64,000 bases of DNA from Metasolibacillus fluoroglycofenilyticus (lineage in GTDB: Bacteria > Bacillota > Bacilli > Bacillales_A > Planococcaceae): positions 1 through 64,000 of the forward strand of contig NZ_PYWK01000006.1 in assembly GCF_003049645.1 (NCBI RefSeq), given 5' to 3'. The translations under genes were made by a program, and so were the position numbers. The notes below the pieces were generated by a model, which saw only the letters and a list, made by a program, of their open reading frames with translations, was not told the DNA's origin and did not search any database. Of the stretch, positions 38,073 through 47,751 are shown piece by piece. Each line of letters begins with the position of its first letter. Positions within the stretch are counted from its first letter, which is position 1.

Positions 38073-41000
38073 ATGGATATTTTCCATCAACTATTCTCGC
38101 AAGATAAGCATATAAATCCTTTTTTGCAGCAAGTAAAAAAGGATAGTAAAGTAAGCCAATTGGTTACAGGCTTAACGGGTGGCGCAAGACCAGCGTTATT
38201 GCAAGCCATTTATAAAGAAACAGAGCGTCCGCTATACGTGTTATCGCCCAATTTATTGCAGGCTCAAAAGCTTGTGGATGATTTAACAGCACTTGTAGGC
38301 GAGGACGAAGTGCATTATTATCCAGCGGAGGAGTTTATTGCGGCAGGTATGTCAGTGGCGTCTCCAGAGCTACGCGCGCACCGTATTACGACATTAGACA
38401 ATTTAGTAAATCGGAAACGTGGTATTTATATAATTCCAATTGCAGGTATGCGTAAAATGATGACGCCAATGACAGTCTGGCAGTCACATTTACTGAAAAC
38501 AGCAGTGGGGGAGGATATCGCCATTGATGAATGGCTAGTGCAGCTCGTTACGATGGGCTATAGCCGCAGTCAAATGGTAACGACGCCTGGTGAGTTTGCG
38601 GTGCGCGGGGGTATTTTAGATATTTACCCACTCGATGCAGAGGCGCCTGTTCGTATCGAGCTATTTGATACAGAAGTAGATTCAATCCGTACATTTTCAG
38701 CAGATGACCAACGCTCAATTGATAAACTAGATCATGTGCATATTTTGCCTGCTGCTGAGCTGCTTTTAAACATTGACCAGCGTATTCAACTTGCAAATCG
38801 TTTGGAAGTAGCACTCGCGAATAGCTTAAATAAAGTTAAGAAACAGGAAATTCAGGAGTTACTATATCAATATATTCAGCAGGACATTGCCCTACTAAAA
38901 GAGGGGAATTTGCCTGATACTGTAGCAAAATATGGTTCCTTATTATTTGAGCAGCAAACATTTTTAGGTGATTATTTTGCGCAAGATGGCATCGTTTTTT
39001 GGGATGAGCTTGGACGTATTCAGGAAGTAGCAGATGCATGGGAGCGCGAGGAGACAGAGTGGTTTTTATCGCTAATTGAAGAGGGGAAAATGCTACACGA
39101 TGTGAAGCCATCCTTTACTTTAAAGGAAATCGATGCAATGCTAACATTACCAAAATATTATTTTGCATTATTTACTAGGACGTTTTCTGGTTTCAAATTT
39201 ACTAAAACAATCAACTATTCTTGTAAGCCGATGCAGCAATTCCATGGGCAAATTGCGTTATTGCAATCAGAGCTTGTGCGCTGGCAGCAGGAAAAATATA
39301 CGGTTTTATTTGTTGCGGAAGGTAAGGAGCGTCTAGCCTCTATCAAGCGCACATTAGAAGACTATCAAATTCATGCGCAAATAGGTTTAGGACAGACTGG
39401 CGGTATTTATTTAATCGATGCCGAATTATCAAATGGCTTTGAGCTCCCATTGCAAAAGATAGCCGTTGTAACAGATGATGAGCTATTTAAGCAGCAAGCA
39501 AGAAAAAGGGTGCGCTCGCAAAAAATGTCCAATGCGGAGCGTATTAAAAGCTATTCGGAAATTAAACCTGGTGATTATGTTGTGCATGTGCACCATGGTG
39601 TCGGGAAATATATCGGGATTGAAACGCTCGTTGTAGGCGGGCAGCATAAAGACTATTTGCATATTCGCTACAGAGCGGATGATAAGCTATACGTATCAGT
39701 AGATCAAATCGACTTAGTGCAAAAATTTGTAGGGTCTGAGGATAAAGAACCGAAGCTACATAAGCTTGGCGGACCAGAATGGAAAAAAGCTAAGGCTAAG
39801 GTTGCCTCTGCTGTACAGGATATTGCAGATGATTTAATTAAGCTTTATGCAAAACGTGAGGCAGAAAAAGGCTTTGCCTTCTCGCCAGATTCTGATGATG
39901 TACGCGCATTTGAAGATTTATTCCCATATGAGGAGACAGAGGACCAACTACGTAGCATTATTGAAGTGAAGCGCGATATGGAGCGCGAGCGACCAATGGA
40001 TCGACTTGTTTGTGGTGATGTTGGCTATGGTAAAACAGAAGTGGCAATTCGTGCAGCATTTAAGGCAATCCAAGATGGGAAGCAGGTTGCTTTTTTAGTA
40101 CCAACAACAATATTAGCACAGCAGCATTTTGAAACATTGCAAGAGCGCTTTACAGAGCAAGCCATTCATGTAGGTTTATTAAGCCGCTTCCGCACGAAAA
40201 AGCAGCAAACCGAAACATTAAAGGGTTTGCGTAATGGAACGGTTGATATTGTCGTCGGGACACACCGCATGTTATCGAAGGATGTTGTTTATAACGATTT
40301 AGGCTTATTAATTGTCGATGAGGAGCAGCGTTTCGGTGTAACACATAAGGAAAAAATTAAGCAATTAAAAACGAATGTGGATGTATTGACATTAACAGCT
40401 ACACCAATTCCACGTACATTACATATGTCAATGGTCGGTGTACGCGATTTATCGGTTATTGAAACACCACCACAAAACCGTTTCCCGGTGCAAACATATG
40501 TGATGGAACATAATGGGGCGCTTGTACGTGAAGCGATAGAGCGAGAGATGGCACGCGGTGGGCAGACATTTTATTTATATAATCGAGTAGAGGATATGAC
40601 ACGTCGTGTAGAGGAAATTCAAATGCTTGTACCAGATGCACGCATTGGCTTTGCACATGGTAGAATGACAGAGTCAGAGCTAGAGTCTACGATTTTAGCG
40701 TTTTTAGATGGTGAATACGATGTGCTTGTAACGACAACAATTATTGAAACGGGTGTCGATATTCCAAATGTCAATACATTAATCGTACATGATGCTGACC
40801 GGATGGGGCTTTCACAGCTTTACCAATTGCGTGGACGGGTTGGACGTTCCAATCGTGTAGCTTATGCATATTTTATGTACCAACGCGACAAAGTATTGAC
40901 AGATGTTGCGGAACAGCGTTTACAGGCAATTAAAGAGTTTACTGAATTAGGCTCGGGCTTTAAAATTGCAATGCGTGATTTATCAATTCGGGGTGCAGGT

Positions 41001-41603
41001 AATTTACTAGGTGCCCAACAGCACGGCTTTATTGATGCAGTCGGCTTCGATTTATATTCACAAATGTTAGAAGAGGCGATTGCTCTACGTCAAACAGGTG
41101 TGAAAAAAGAGGAGAAGCCAGAGGTAGAAATCATTTTGCATACGGAAGCCTATATTCCAGATGCCTATATTCCAGATGGCTATCAAAAAATTCAAATGTA
41201 TAAGCGTATTAAAGCAATGGACCGTATAGAAGATTATGAGGAAATAATTGACGAGCTACAAGACCGCTTTGGTGATGTGCCAACCGAAACGATTCGTTTA
41301 TTGCGCATTGCACGGATGAAAGTATGGGCACTAGCAGCAGGCATCGAGGCGATTAAAGAAAAGCAAGGCATTGTTTCGATTCATCTATCAGAGCAAGGAA
41401 CTGCACAAGTAGACGGTGCGAAAATTGTTTCTGAATCGATGAAATATGAGCGTGCAACAGGCTTTAGCATGGACGGTATGAGGCTTACTGTCACAGTCGA
41501 CAGCAAGCGCTGTAATAAGCATACACCCTTCGATGTTTTAGAAGGTATGATGCAAATTATTGCCGAGGCAATAAAGGTGGGCGATCCAAAGGCTGTGCAG
41601 TAG
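38073..41603 (+). CDS. mfd: Transcription-repair coupling factor Mfd
   Basis: 1176 residues. UvrB-homology N-terminal module, CarD-like RNA polymerase-binding domain (KPGDYVVHVHHGVGKYIGIE, near residue 500), RecG-like helicase (Walker A GDVGYGKTEVAIRAAF, DEEQRFG box, QLRGRVGRSNRVAYAYF) and the C-terminal TRCF domain. It removes stalled RNA polymerase and recruits UvrA. The ATG at 38073 follows GGAGG. The last codons (DPKAVQ, TAG) are inside a repeat copy at 41587. Confidence 0.97.
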   Translation: MDIFHQLFSQDKHINPFLQQVKKDSKVSQLVTGLTGGARPALLQAIYKETERPLYVLSPNLLQAQKLVDDLTALVGEDEVHYYPAEEFIAAGMSVASPELRAHRITTLDNLVNRKRGIYIIPIAGMRKMMTPMTVWQSHLLKTAVGEDIAIDEWLVQLVTMGYSRSQMVTTPGEFAVRGGILDIYPLDAEAPVRIELFDTEVDSIRTFSADDQRSIDKLDHVHILPAAELLLNIDQRIQLANRLEVALANSLNKVKKQEIQELLYQYIQQDIALLKEGNLPDTVAKYGSLLFEQQTFLGDYFAQDGIVFWDELGRIQEVADAWEREETEWFLSLIEEGKMLHDVKPSFTLKEIDAMLTLPKYYFALFTRTFSGFKFTKTINYSCKPMQQFHGQIALLQSELVRWQQEKYTVLFVAEGKERLASIKRTLEDYQIHAQIGLGQTGGIYLIDAELSNGFELPLQKIAVVTDDELFKQQARKRVRSQKMSNAERIKSYSEIKPGDYVVHVHHGVGKYIGIETLVVGGQHKDYLHIRYRADDKLYVSVDQIDLVQKFVGSEDKEPKLHKLGGPEWKKAKAKVASAVQDIADDLIKLYAKREAEKGFAFSPDSDDVRAFEDLFPYEETEDQLRSIIEVKRDMERERPMDRLVCGDVGYGKTEVAIRAAFKAIQDGKQVAFLVPTTILAQQHFETLQERFTEQAIHVGLLSRFRTKKQQTETLKGLRNGTVDIVVGTHRMLSKDVVYNDLGLLIVDEEQRFGVTHKEKIKQLKTNVDVLTLTATPIPRTLHMSMVGVRDLSVIETPPQNRFPVQTYVMEHNGALVREAIEREMARGGQTFYLYNRVEDMTRRVEEIQMLVPDARIGFAHGRMTESELESTILAFLDGEYDVLVTTTIIETGVDIPNVNTLIVHDADRMGLSQLYQLRGRVGRSNRVAYAYFMYQRDKVLTDVAEQRLQAIKEFTELGSGFKIAMRDLSIRGAGNLLGAQQHGFIDAVGFDLYSQMLEEAIALRQTGVKKEEKPEVEIILHTEAYIPDAYIPDGYQKIQMYKRIKAMDRIEDYEEIIDELQDRFGDVPTETIRLLRIARMKVWALAAGIEAIKEKQGIVSIHLSEQGTAQVDGAKIVSESMKYERATGFSMDGMRLTVTVDSKRCNKHTPFDVLEGMMQIIAEAIKVGDPKAVQ

Positions 41604-41740
41604 CCAGCCTTCGGAACGCTATCGATGATGTTTTTTCAAAGAGTGCCCCCGTTAAAATAGCAAGAGGATTTTTTGAAAATAGGTTAAACACTTGGTTCGG
41701 AGGATTTTCTTCCGAATGAAAATTGACTTTTTTCCTTTAA
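41587..41740 (+). repeat. Dispersed repeat related to the MITE-like family, copy C2
   Basis: GATCCAAAGGCTGTGCAGTA matches the left end of the repeat family, and blocks AATAGCAAGAGGATTTTTTG and GGATTTTCTTCCGAATGAAA match copy C1 after sspF. The mfd stop codon is inside it. Confidence 0.65.
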
Positions 41741-41904
41741 AACATAGATAATCATTACATTTCACATCCTTATAAAAGAGATGTTTGAAGCTAGGGTCAT
41801 TCAACTGTGAAAATAATACTTGTTTAGCTCGTCCAAAACCAAATGTATTTGATTCAAGAGACTGCTTTATCAATAAAAGCAGGATTTATATAGAGCGCAA
41901 ATTG

Positions 41905-42307
41905 TTTTGAAAAGCTTGAATTAAAGGGCTTTGGCTTTTTAAGTGTCGTTATTGGCTTACTAGGTGTAGAGTCCCTTTCAATCCATTATCAAAAATTAGT
42001 GCGAGTCTCCCTGACTGTTCAAATTTTTCTTGTGTTAATAATGATTTATCAACTAAAACAGAATCTGTTGAAGTAAAATTCGCTTCAAATAAACGCTTAA
42101 GCGTTACTTCCTGTAGTTTGCCTCGGAAATCATAAGGCTAATAACAACCAAAAGATGTTTCATCATGTCAGATATACTAATAATCCATACTGCGTCGGCA
42201 GGTATATGAATAATCCCTATATTTATCCTGTTTGTCTTAATAATATAGCCTGACAAAAAACATTTCATAAACAGTACAGCAATTTTTTTGGTCCGACTTG
42301 CATACAT
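41905..42307. other. Protein-like fragments on both strands, probably decayed genes
   Basis: Plus strand, about 41905-42077: a hydrophobic tail GFGFLSVVIGLLGVESLSIH without a start codon. Minus strand: an open frame at 42307-42104 (MYASRTKKIAVLFMKCFLSG onwards), and after a frame change LQEVTLKRLFEANFTSTDSV and LTQEKFEQSGRLALIFDNGL to about 41962. Only one strand can have been the original gene; a frameshifted minus-strand gene is the better guess. The whole 770-base interval before spoVT holds no intact gene. Confidence 0.35.
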
Positions 42308-42329
42308 TTCAACTTTTTACACCATACTA
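42299..42329 (+). promoter_or_regulatory. Sigma-G promoter of spoVT
   Basis: TGCATA (42299-42304), 18-base spacer, CATACTA (42323-42329), 45 bases before the start. This agrees with the known sigma-G control of spoVT. Confidence 0.72.
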
Positions 42330-42373
42330 CTTTAAAGTGCAGTTTGAATTTGTTGAAAGTGAGGCAATTGATA

Positions 42374-42940
42374 ATGAAAGCAACAGGAATTGTACGACGT
42401 ATTGATGATTTGGGACGAGTTGTTATTCCGAAAGAAATTAGACGCACGATGCGTATTCGCGAGGGAGATCCACTTGAAATTTATACAGACCGCGAAGGCG
42501 AAGTTATTTTAAAAAAATACTCACCGATTAACGATTTAGGCGAGTTTGCACAAGAATATGTGGAATCACTTTATGAAACATTCGGCACACCAGCACTTAT
42601 TAGTGACCGAGATGAAGTAATTGCGATTGCAGGCGTGTCGAAGAAGGAATATGTCAATCGTAGGCTATCCGCTTTTGCGGAGGATTGCTTAAAATCTCGC
42701 AATACGACACTTGAAAAGATGGAAACAACTTTAGAAATTGTGCCGGGGCAATTTGAACAGGTTAAATCCTATTGCATCGTACCTATCGTTAACAATGGCG
42801 ATATTATCGGGGCAGTATACCTATTTTCAAAGGCGCATTTTATCGGCGAAGTCGAACAAAAGGCAGCTGAGCTAAGTGCAACATTTTTAGCTAAGCAAAT
42901 GCAGCATTAGTAGAGGCGTCCGCAAAGCGTGCTAAGGCAC
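42374..42940 (+). CDS. spoVT: Stage V sporulation protein T
   Basis: The coding part runs to the TAG at 42908-42910 (178 residues); the listed end extends into the terminator region. N-terminal AbrB-type domain (MKATGIVRRIDDLGRVVIPK, EIRRTMRIREGDPLEIYTDR) and a C-terminal GAF domain (about 60-178). SpoVT tunes sigma-G-dependent forespore genes. GTGAGG lies upstream; the ATG at 42374 is the conserved start. Confidence 0.96.
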
Positions 42941-42963
42941 AGCTTTATGGACGTTTTTTAATT
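42913..42963 (+). terminator. Terminator after spoVT
   Basis: GGCGTCCGCAAAGC pairs with GCTTTATGGACG, followed by TTTTTTAATT. Confidence 0.85.
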
Positions 42964-43349
42964 ACTTTAAATTTACCTTGTTTATAATTAAAATCTCTAA
43001 CAGAATATTTAGCATATGTGCCTAAAATAGGAGTTGATATTTCGGTCGATTTTTCATAAATTATGCCTCTGACTATATTTACAATAGAGTAGATATTTGC
43101 TAAATATGGATAATTTCGTGTGATCCCTTAGTCGTAGATATACCATGTATCATATTCCTCATAATAATCTAGTAAGACTCCAGTCGTTCCATCGTAATCT
43201 GTATTAATAGGACTGGAAAATTCAACGGAGTTACAGCTTTCTAAATTACTCTCCATAAGAAACAAAATTTCATCGTCTGCAATCTTTCCATTAACAAAAT
43301 TCATTTTTGTTTTAGTATTACTAAATGTCCCCAATACGACAAATGTCAA
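42945..43349 (-). pseudogene. Hypothetical gene split by an in-frame stop codon
   Basis: The minus strand reads MTFVVLGTFSNTKTKMNFVN (TTG start at 43349) through LLDYYEEYDTWYIYD, then TAA at 43130-43128. The same frame continues without change as GITRNYPYLANIYSIVNIVR, GIIYEKSTEISTPILGTYAK and YSVRDFNYKQGKFKVIK to a stop at 42947-42945 in the spoVT terminator. About 134 codons in all. Not recognised. The nonsense codon and the eroded 3' end suggest a dead gene. Confidence 0.5.
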
Positions 43350-43741
43350 AATGTTATAATAAATAAAGTGAGTTTTTCAAACCGATTATCTTCTCCCTAG
43401 TCAAGATTAATGTAATCATATAGCTAAGCTACAGTTATTCTTTATTATAACAAATGATGTAATTTATTAGGTTTCATTTAGAATATTGTGAATATTCCTT
43501 GTTCTCACCGGCAGCATTCCCCCACCTTACTACTACATTTTTATCGGTATTAGTAAATTTTTAATATGGAAAAGTTGGTTGAAAATTTTGCTAATTGGTT
43601 GTACTTACGAAAAGTTTTCAAAAATACTTTTTTATTTTTAATATTAAAAGTTTAACTTGTAGGAAACTTGCTCTCATTTTAAGCAGTCTTTCTATAGGAA
43701 TGCTATACTGTAAGCACTCGTAGGATTGGGGAAGGATTTGA
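43350..43741. other. AT-rich intergenic region upstream of yabM
   Basis: No ORF or repeat recognised. A TATACT at 43704-43709 could be the yabM -10 element; no good -35 element was found. Confidence 0.4.
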
Positions 43742-45331
43742 ATGATGACGCAGCAATATGGAATGAAGAAATATATGAGAGGCGCACTATTATTGACGCT
43801 GGCAGCACTTGTAGTGAAGGTGCTGAGCGCTGTTTATCGTGTGCCTTTTCAAAATTTAGTTGGGGATGAAGGGTTTTATGTTTACCAGCAGGTGTACCCA
43901 TTCATCTCATTTTTTGTTGTATGGACATCCGGCGGGTTTGCAATTGCTATTTCAAAAATGCTGGCAGACACTGCTGATATAAATAGAAAACGGTCGATTT
44001 CAAAGATAATTTTCAGCTATTTAACTGTGCTGTCACTCGTGTTTTTCAGTTTATTATTTTTCGGTGCACAAATGCTAGCATATTGGATGGGCGATGAAAA
44101 GCTAGCACCGTTGCTGCAAACGGGCGCTTTTGTTGCGCTCTGTATGCCGACACTCGCTTTATTAAAAGGAACGTTTCAAGCGAAGGGAGCAATGGAGCCA
44201 GTTGCTTATGCACAGGTATTTGAACAGCTAATTCGTGTGCTCGTCATTTTAGGTGGCACGGTTTTAGTCATGCACACATCGAAGTCTATTTATGCGGCAG
44301 GTAATGTAGCGGTACTTGGTGCGGTAGTGGGAGAAATCGCAGGTATTATGCTGCTATTATTTTATATTCGTAAGCAGTTAAATGGCAATTGCCATGTTAT
44401 CAAAATAAATATATGGGCAGTTATCAAAGATGTGACGTTGTTCAGCCTAAGTGTTAGCTTAAGTAGCTTAATGTTGCTCGGCTTTCAGTTAGTTGATTCC
44501 TTTACAGTTTATACGTCATTACTTGAGCAAGGAATGCCTATGGAGCAGGCGATGGTGCAGAAAGGTATTTATGATCGTGGGCAGCCGCTTGTACAGCTTG
44601 GTGTCGTTATTGCATCATCGCTGTCACTAGCAATTGTGCCCCTCATCGCGCAAAAAATAAAAACAGCGGGTCGCGGGGCGATGCCATTTGTGCAATTAAC
44701 ATATCGTACAGCATTATTATTTGGTACGGCAGCCACATTTGGTTTAATTATTACAATGCCATATGTCAATGAACTTCTATTTACTACCGCTGATTTATCG
44801 GCTGTATTAATGGTCGTAGTAGTGCAAATTATCCCGTTTTCACTTATTTTGACATTTACAGCAATTTTACAAGGTTACGGCAAATTAAAAATACCAGCAT
44901 TGATTGTTGCAGCAGGTTTTATCTTAAAATGGCTGAGCAATATATGGTTGTTGCCAACAATCGGCATTATCGGTGCAGCATTGGCGAGTAATTTTGGCTT
45001 GTTCCTTAGTGCTATTTTCCTTATGCTATATATAAAGCGAATCGTCAATGTCAGCCTAGCACCGCTTGTTTTTTATAAAACACTGGCGGCGGCAAGTATA
45101 GCAATGGTCATAGCAGTGAAAGTAAGTGCCTTTCTTTTCCACGTGTTACTAAGTGCAATAGATGGGCGTACGCAAGCTGCAATAATGAGTGGCGTTTTGA
45201 TTTTAATAGGGGCATCTACCTTTATTACGATTATTGCCAAAAGCCGTATATTGAAAGAAAAAGAGTGGTTTTTAATTCCATTTGGTCGACGTATGGCACT
45301 ATACCAACTATGGCTAAATAAAAGAAAGTAG
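43742..45331 (+). CDS. yabM: Polysaccharide/lipid flippase of the MATE/MOP superfamily (YabM, SpoVB-like)
   Basis: 529 residues, about 14 transmembrane helices. The N-terminal RGALLLTLAALVVKVLSAVY, RVPFQNLVGDEGFYVYQQVY is the signature of the SpoVB/MurJ-like branch. B. subtilis AmJ/MurJ-like proteins of this group flip lipid-linked cell wall precursors; the exact substrate of YabM is not settled. GGGGAAGG precedes the start. It is followed by yabN as in B. subtilis. Confidence 0.92.
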   Translation: MMTQQYGMKKYMRGALLLTLAALVVKVLSAVYRVPFQNLVGDEGFYVYQQVYPFISFFVVWTSGGFAIAISKMLADTADINRKRSISKIIFSYLTVLSLVFFSLLFFGAQMLAYWMGDEKLAPLLQTGAFVALCMPTLALLKGTFQAKGAMEPVAYAQVFEQLIRVLVILGGTVLVMHTSKSIYAAGNVAVLGAVVGEIAGIMLLLFYIRKQLNGNCHVIKINIWAVIKDVTLFSLSVSLSSLMLLGFQLVDSFTVYTSLLEQGMPMEQAMVQKGIYDRGQPLVQLGVVIASSLSLAIVPLIAQKIKTAGRGAMPFVQLTYRTALLFGTAATFGLIITMPYVNELLFTTADLSAVLMVVVVQIIPFSLILTFTAILQGYGKLKIPALIVAAGFILKWLSNIWLLPTIGIIGAALASNFGLFLSAIFLMLYIKRIVNVSLAPLVFYKTLAAASIAMVIAVKVSAFLFHVLLSAIDGRTQAAIMSGVLILIGASTFITIIAKSRILKEKEWFLIPFGRRMALYQLWLNKRK

Positions 45332-45339
45332 GAAAAATA

Positions 45340-46803
45340 ATGAATGAATTAACCGTAATCGGCTTAGGGGCATCTGATTTGGAGCAGTTGCCATATGGCG
45401 TTTATAAAAAGCTTAAAGCGGCTAAAAAAATATATGTGCGCACACTAGAACATCCTGTAATAGAGAATTTGACAACAGAGGATATTCAATTTCATAGTTT
45501 TGATGGCGTTTATGAAAAGTATGACACATTTCAACCTGTCTATGAGGAGATAGCCGCGTGTTTAATCGAGGTTGCACAGCAGGAGTCGGTATTGTATGCA
45601 GTGCCAGGGCATCCGCTAGTGGCTGAGCAAACGGTACAGCATTTAATTGAGGCAGCAAGGAATGGGGAAATTAAGCTCAAAATCGAGGGTGGGCAAAGCT
45701 TTCTAGACCCGATTTTTACAGCGTTAAAAATCGACCCAATCGAAGGTTTTCAATTATTAGATGGTACAAGCATGTCTATGGACGAGTTGAATATGCGCCA
45801 GCATACTTTGATTGCACAAGTGTATGATGAGTTTAGTGCGTCAGAGGTGAAGCTGACATTAATGGAAAAATATCGTGATGATTATCCTGTAACAATTGTG
45901 ACAGCAGCAGGCTCTTCACAAGAAAAGATAGTGACAGTCCCTTTATACGAGTTAGACCAAGTGGCAGAGCTTAATAATTTAACGACAGTTTATGTGCCTC
46001 CTGTGGCATCAGACGAAGATGCGCTGCGTGATTGGACAACTTTGCGTCGTATTATTGCTGTTTTGCGCGGACCGGATGGCTGTCCTTGGGACCGAAAACA
46101 AACACATGAATCCTTGAAAAAATATTTAATTGAGGAAACGCATGAATTTTTAGCGGCTGTTGATGCAGAGGATGACTTTGCGATGGTCGAGGAGCTAGGC
46201 GATGTTTTGCTTCAAGTGTTTTTACATGCGCAAATTGGCGAAGATAATGGCTATTTCAATTTAGAAGAAGTGCTTGCGTCGGTTAGTGAAAAAATGATTC
46301 GCCGTCATCCGCACGTGTTTAGTGACGCAGCAGCAGAGGATGCCGATGCGGTCATTGCTAATTGGGAGGCAATAAAGCGTCAGGAAAAGGGCGAACAGCT
46401 AGAGCCGCTTTTAGCAGGTGAGCACCGTGCGGAGTCTTCGCTGCAAACCTCTTATAATTATCAGAAAAAGGCTGCGACAGTTGGCTTTGATTGGCCAAAT
46501 GCAGAGGATGTATGGGCAAAGTTTGAGGAGGAGTGGCAGGAGTTTCGTCAGGAAATTACAGAGGGCTCTGCTGCTGCGCAACTTGATGAATTTGGTGATG
46601 TGTTATTTACACTTGTGAATATCGCGCGCTTTTATAAGATTTCGCCAGAGGAAGCGATGATTCATGCAAATGAAAAATTTGCTCGACGCTTTGGCTATGT
46701 GGAGCAACGAGTGAAGATGAGTGGACAGGGTTTCACCGCATTCACACTAGAACAATTAGATGCCTTCTGGGATGAGGCAAAAAAGCAGGAAAAGGGAGAA
46801 TAA
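45340..46803 (+). CDS. yabN: Tetrapyrrole methylase-MazG fusion (YabN), nucleoside triphosphate pyrophosphohydrolase
   Basis: 487 residues. The N-terminal 220 residues have the SAM/tetrapyrrole-methylase fold (LTVIGLGASDLEQLPYGVYK). The C-terminal 260 residues carry two MazG modules: LRGPDGCPWDRKQTHESLKK with EETHEFLAAVDAEDDFAMVE EELGD-type metal sites (first), and WQEFRQEIT...DEFGDVLFTLVN (second). MazG hydrolyses NTPs; the methylase half has no known activity. It starts eight bases after yabM. Confidence 0.95.
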   Translation: MNELTVIGLGASDLEQLPYGVYKKLKAAKKIYVRTLEHPVIENLTTEDIQFHSFDGVYEKYDTFQPVYEEIAACLIEVAQQESVLYAVPGHPLVAEQTVQHLIEAARNGEIKLKIEGGQSFLDPIFTALKIDPIEGFQLLDGTSMSMDELNMRQHTLIAQVYDEFSASEVKLTLMEKYRDDYPVTIVTAAGSSQEKIVTVPLYELDQVAELNNLTTVYVPPVASDEDALRDWTTLRRIIAVLRGPDGCPWDRKQTHESLKKYLIEETHEFLAAVDAEDDFAMVEELGDVLLQVFLHAQIGEDNGYFNLEEVLASVSEKMIRRHPHVFSDAAAEDADAVIANWEAIKRQEKGEQLEPLLAGEHRAESSLQTSYNYQKKAATVGFDWPNAEDVWAKFEEEWQEFRQEITEGSAAAQLDEFGDVLFTLVNIARFYKISPEEAMIHANEKFARRFGYVEQRVKMSGQGFTAFTLEQLDAFWDEAKKQEKGE

Positions 46804-46804
46804 T

Positions 46805-47095
46805 ATGCGATTAGATAAATTTTTGAAAGTATCGAGATTAATTAAACGCCGCACATTAGCAAAGGAAGTTGCTGTGCAAGGTCGTATCACAATTAACGAC
46901 AAGGTCGCAAAGGCGAGCAGTACTGTAAAAGTCGGTGACGAGTTAGCGATTCGCTTCGGACAAAAAATCGTCACAGCACGTGTTGAGCAGCTAAATGAAA
47001 ATGCCCGCAAAGAAGACGCGGCAAATATGTTCACCATTTTAAAGGAAGAGCGCCTAGAAAAAATTGAGCCAGAATTCATTGACGACGAGGATTGA
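46805..47095 (+). CDS. rqcP: RNA-binding S4-domain protein RqcP (YabO)
   Basis: 96 residues (B. subtilis RqcP is about 86). The S4 domain MRLDKFLKVSRLIKRRTLAK, EVAVQGRITINDKVAKASST is typical. RqcP works with RqcH in ribosome-associated quality control (poly-Ala tailing). The ATG at 46805 lies one base after the yabN stop, with GGGAGAA upstream. The acidic C-terminal extension ends EFIDDED. Confidence 0.95.
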   Translation: MRLDKFLKVSRLIKRRTLAKEVAVQGRITINDKVAKASSTVKVGDELAIRFGQKIVTARVEQLNENARKEDAANMFTILKEERLEKIEPEFIDDED

Positions 47096-47099
47096 GCAA

Positions 47100-47270
47100 A
47101 TGGCAGATGAAAAGGAATGCCCGCTATGTGGCGGCAGTAATAACTGTGGCGTTGCGAGCAAGCAAAGCGACTGCTGGTGCATGACCGTGAAATTCCCAAA
47201 GGAAATACTCATAGAAAATCCAACAAGCTGTATTTGCGAGAAGTGCTTGGAGGAATATGGTAGAAAATAA
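47100..47270 (+). CDS. Cysteine-rich CWC domain protein
   Basis: 56 residues, starting five bases after the rqcP stop. Eight cysteines: CPLCGGSNNCG, DCWCM and CICEKC. This is the Cys_rich_CWC family, probably a zinc-binding small protein; function unknown. A GAGG site overlaps the end of rqcP. It ends just before a strong terminator, closing the yabM-rqcP operon. Confidence 0.8.
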   Translation: MADEKECPLCGGSNNCGVASKQSDCWCMTVKFPKEILIENPTSCICEKCLEEYGRK

Positions 47271-47318
47271 AAAAACGTGTAGAAGAAGCTTGATGGCACT
47301 TTTCTACACGTTTTTGGA
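47266..47318 (+). terminator. Terminator after the CWC gene
   Basis: AAAACGTGTAGAA / TTCTACACGTTTT followed by T, with a loop of about 17 bases. Confidence 0.88.
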
Positions 47319-47544
47319 ATTTACGGGCAAAGCTTACAAGAAATAAGGCAGACGGCTCACTCTCGTCAGGTTGTTTTAATTTGGCTTAGCAATGTTTACT
47401 ATGCTTCATTGGCTACTACGCGCGTAACAACTCATTATATTGGCCTAATCCTCCGGTGGGTGTCACAGTTTTAAAGAGATTCCTTTACTGGCTCGAAAAG
47501 TTGTGCTAGAGCTGGTGGTAGTGTAATTGTTTATATAGTCCCCC

Positions 47545-47699
47545 TTTATCCTCCATTAACAGACAGTAAGACGCCCACTTCAAGACTTAAGTTACGCTAA
47601 GGATAAGAGGGAGATTAGCTGCTCGTAAAAGCCCGATTGGTTCAACTAACAATCAGTGGGGGATGGGGAAAATCTCCACTGATTGAAATTTTCCTTTAT
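47545..47699 (+). repeat. Structured dispersed element, copy A5 (degenerate)
   Basis: Starts TTTATCCTCCATTAACAGAC; the left-end CCCG/CGGG stem is lost, but CAATCAGTGGGGG and CTCCACTGATTG are kept. Lies between the CWC gene and the ABC transporter. Confidence 0.82.
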
Positions 47700-47751
47700 C
47701 CTAATTCAGTAGAAAGAATGGATACATAAATTTTTTAGGATAACCTGCTCC

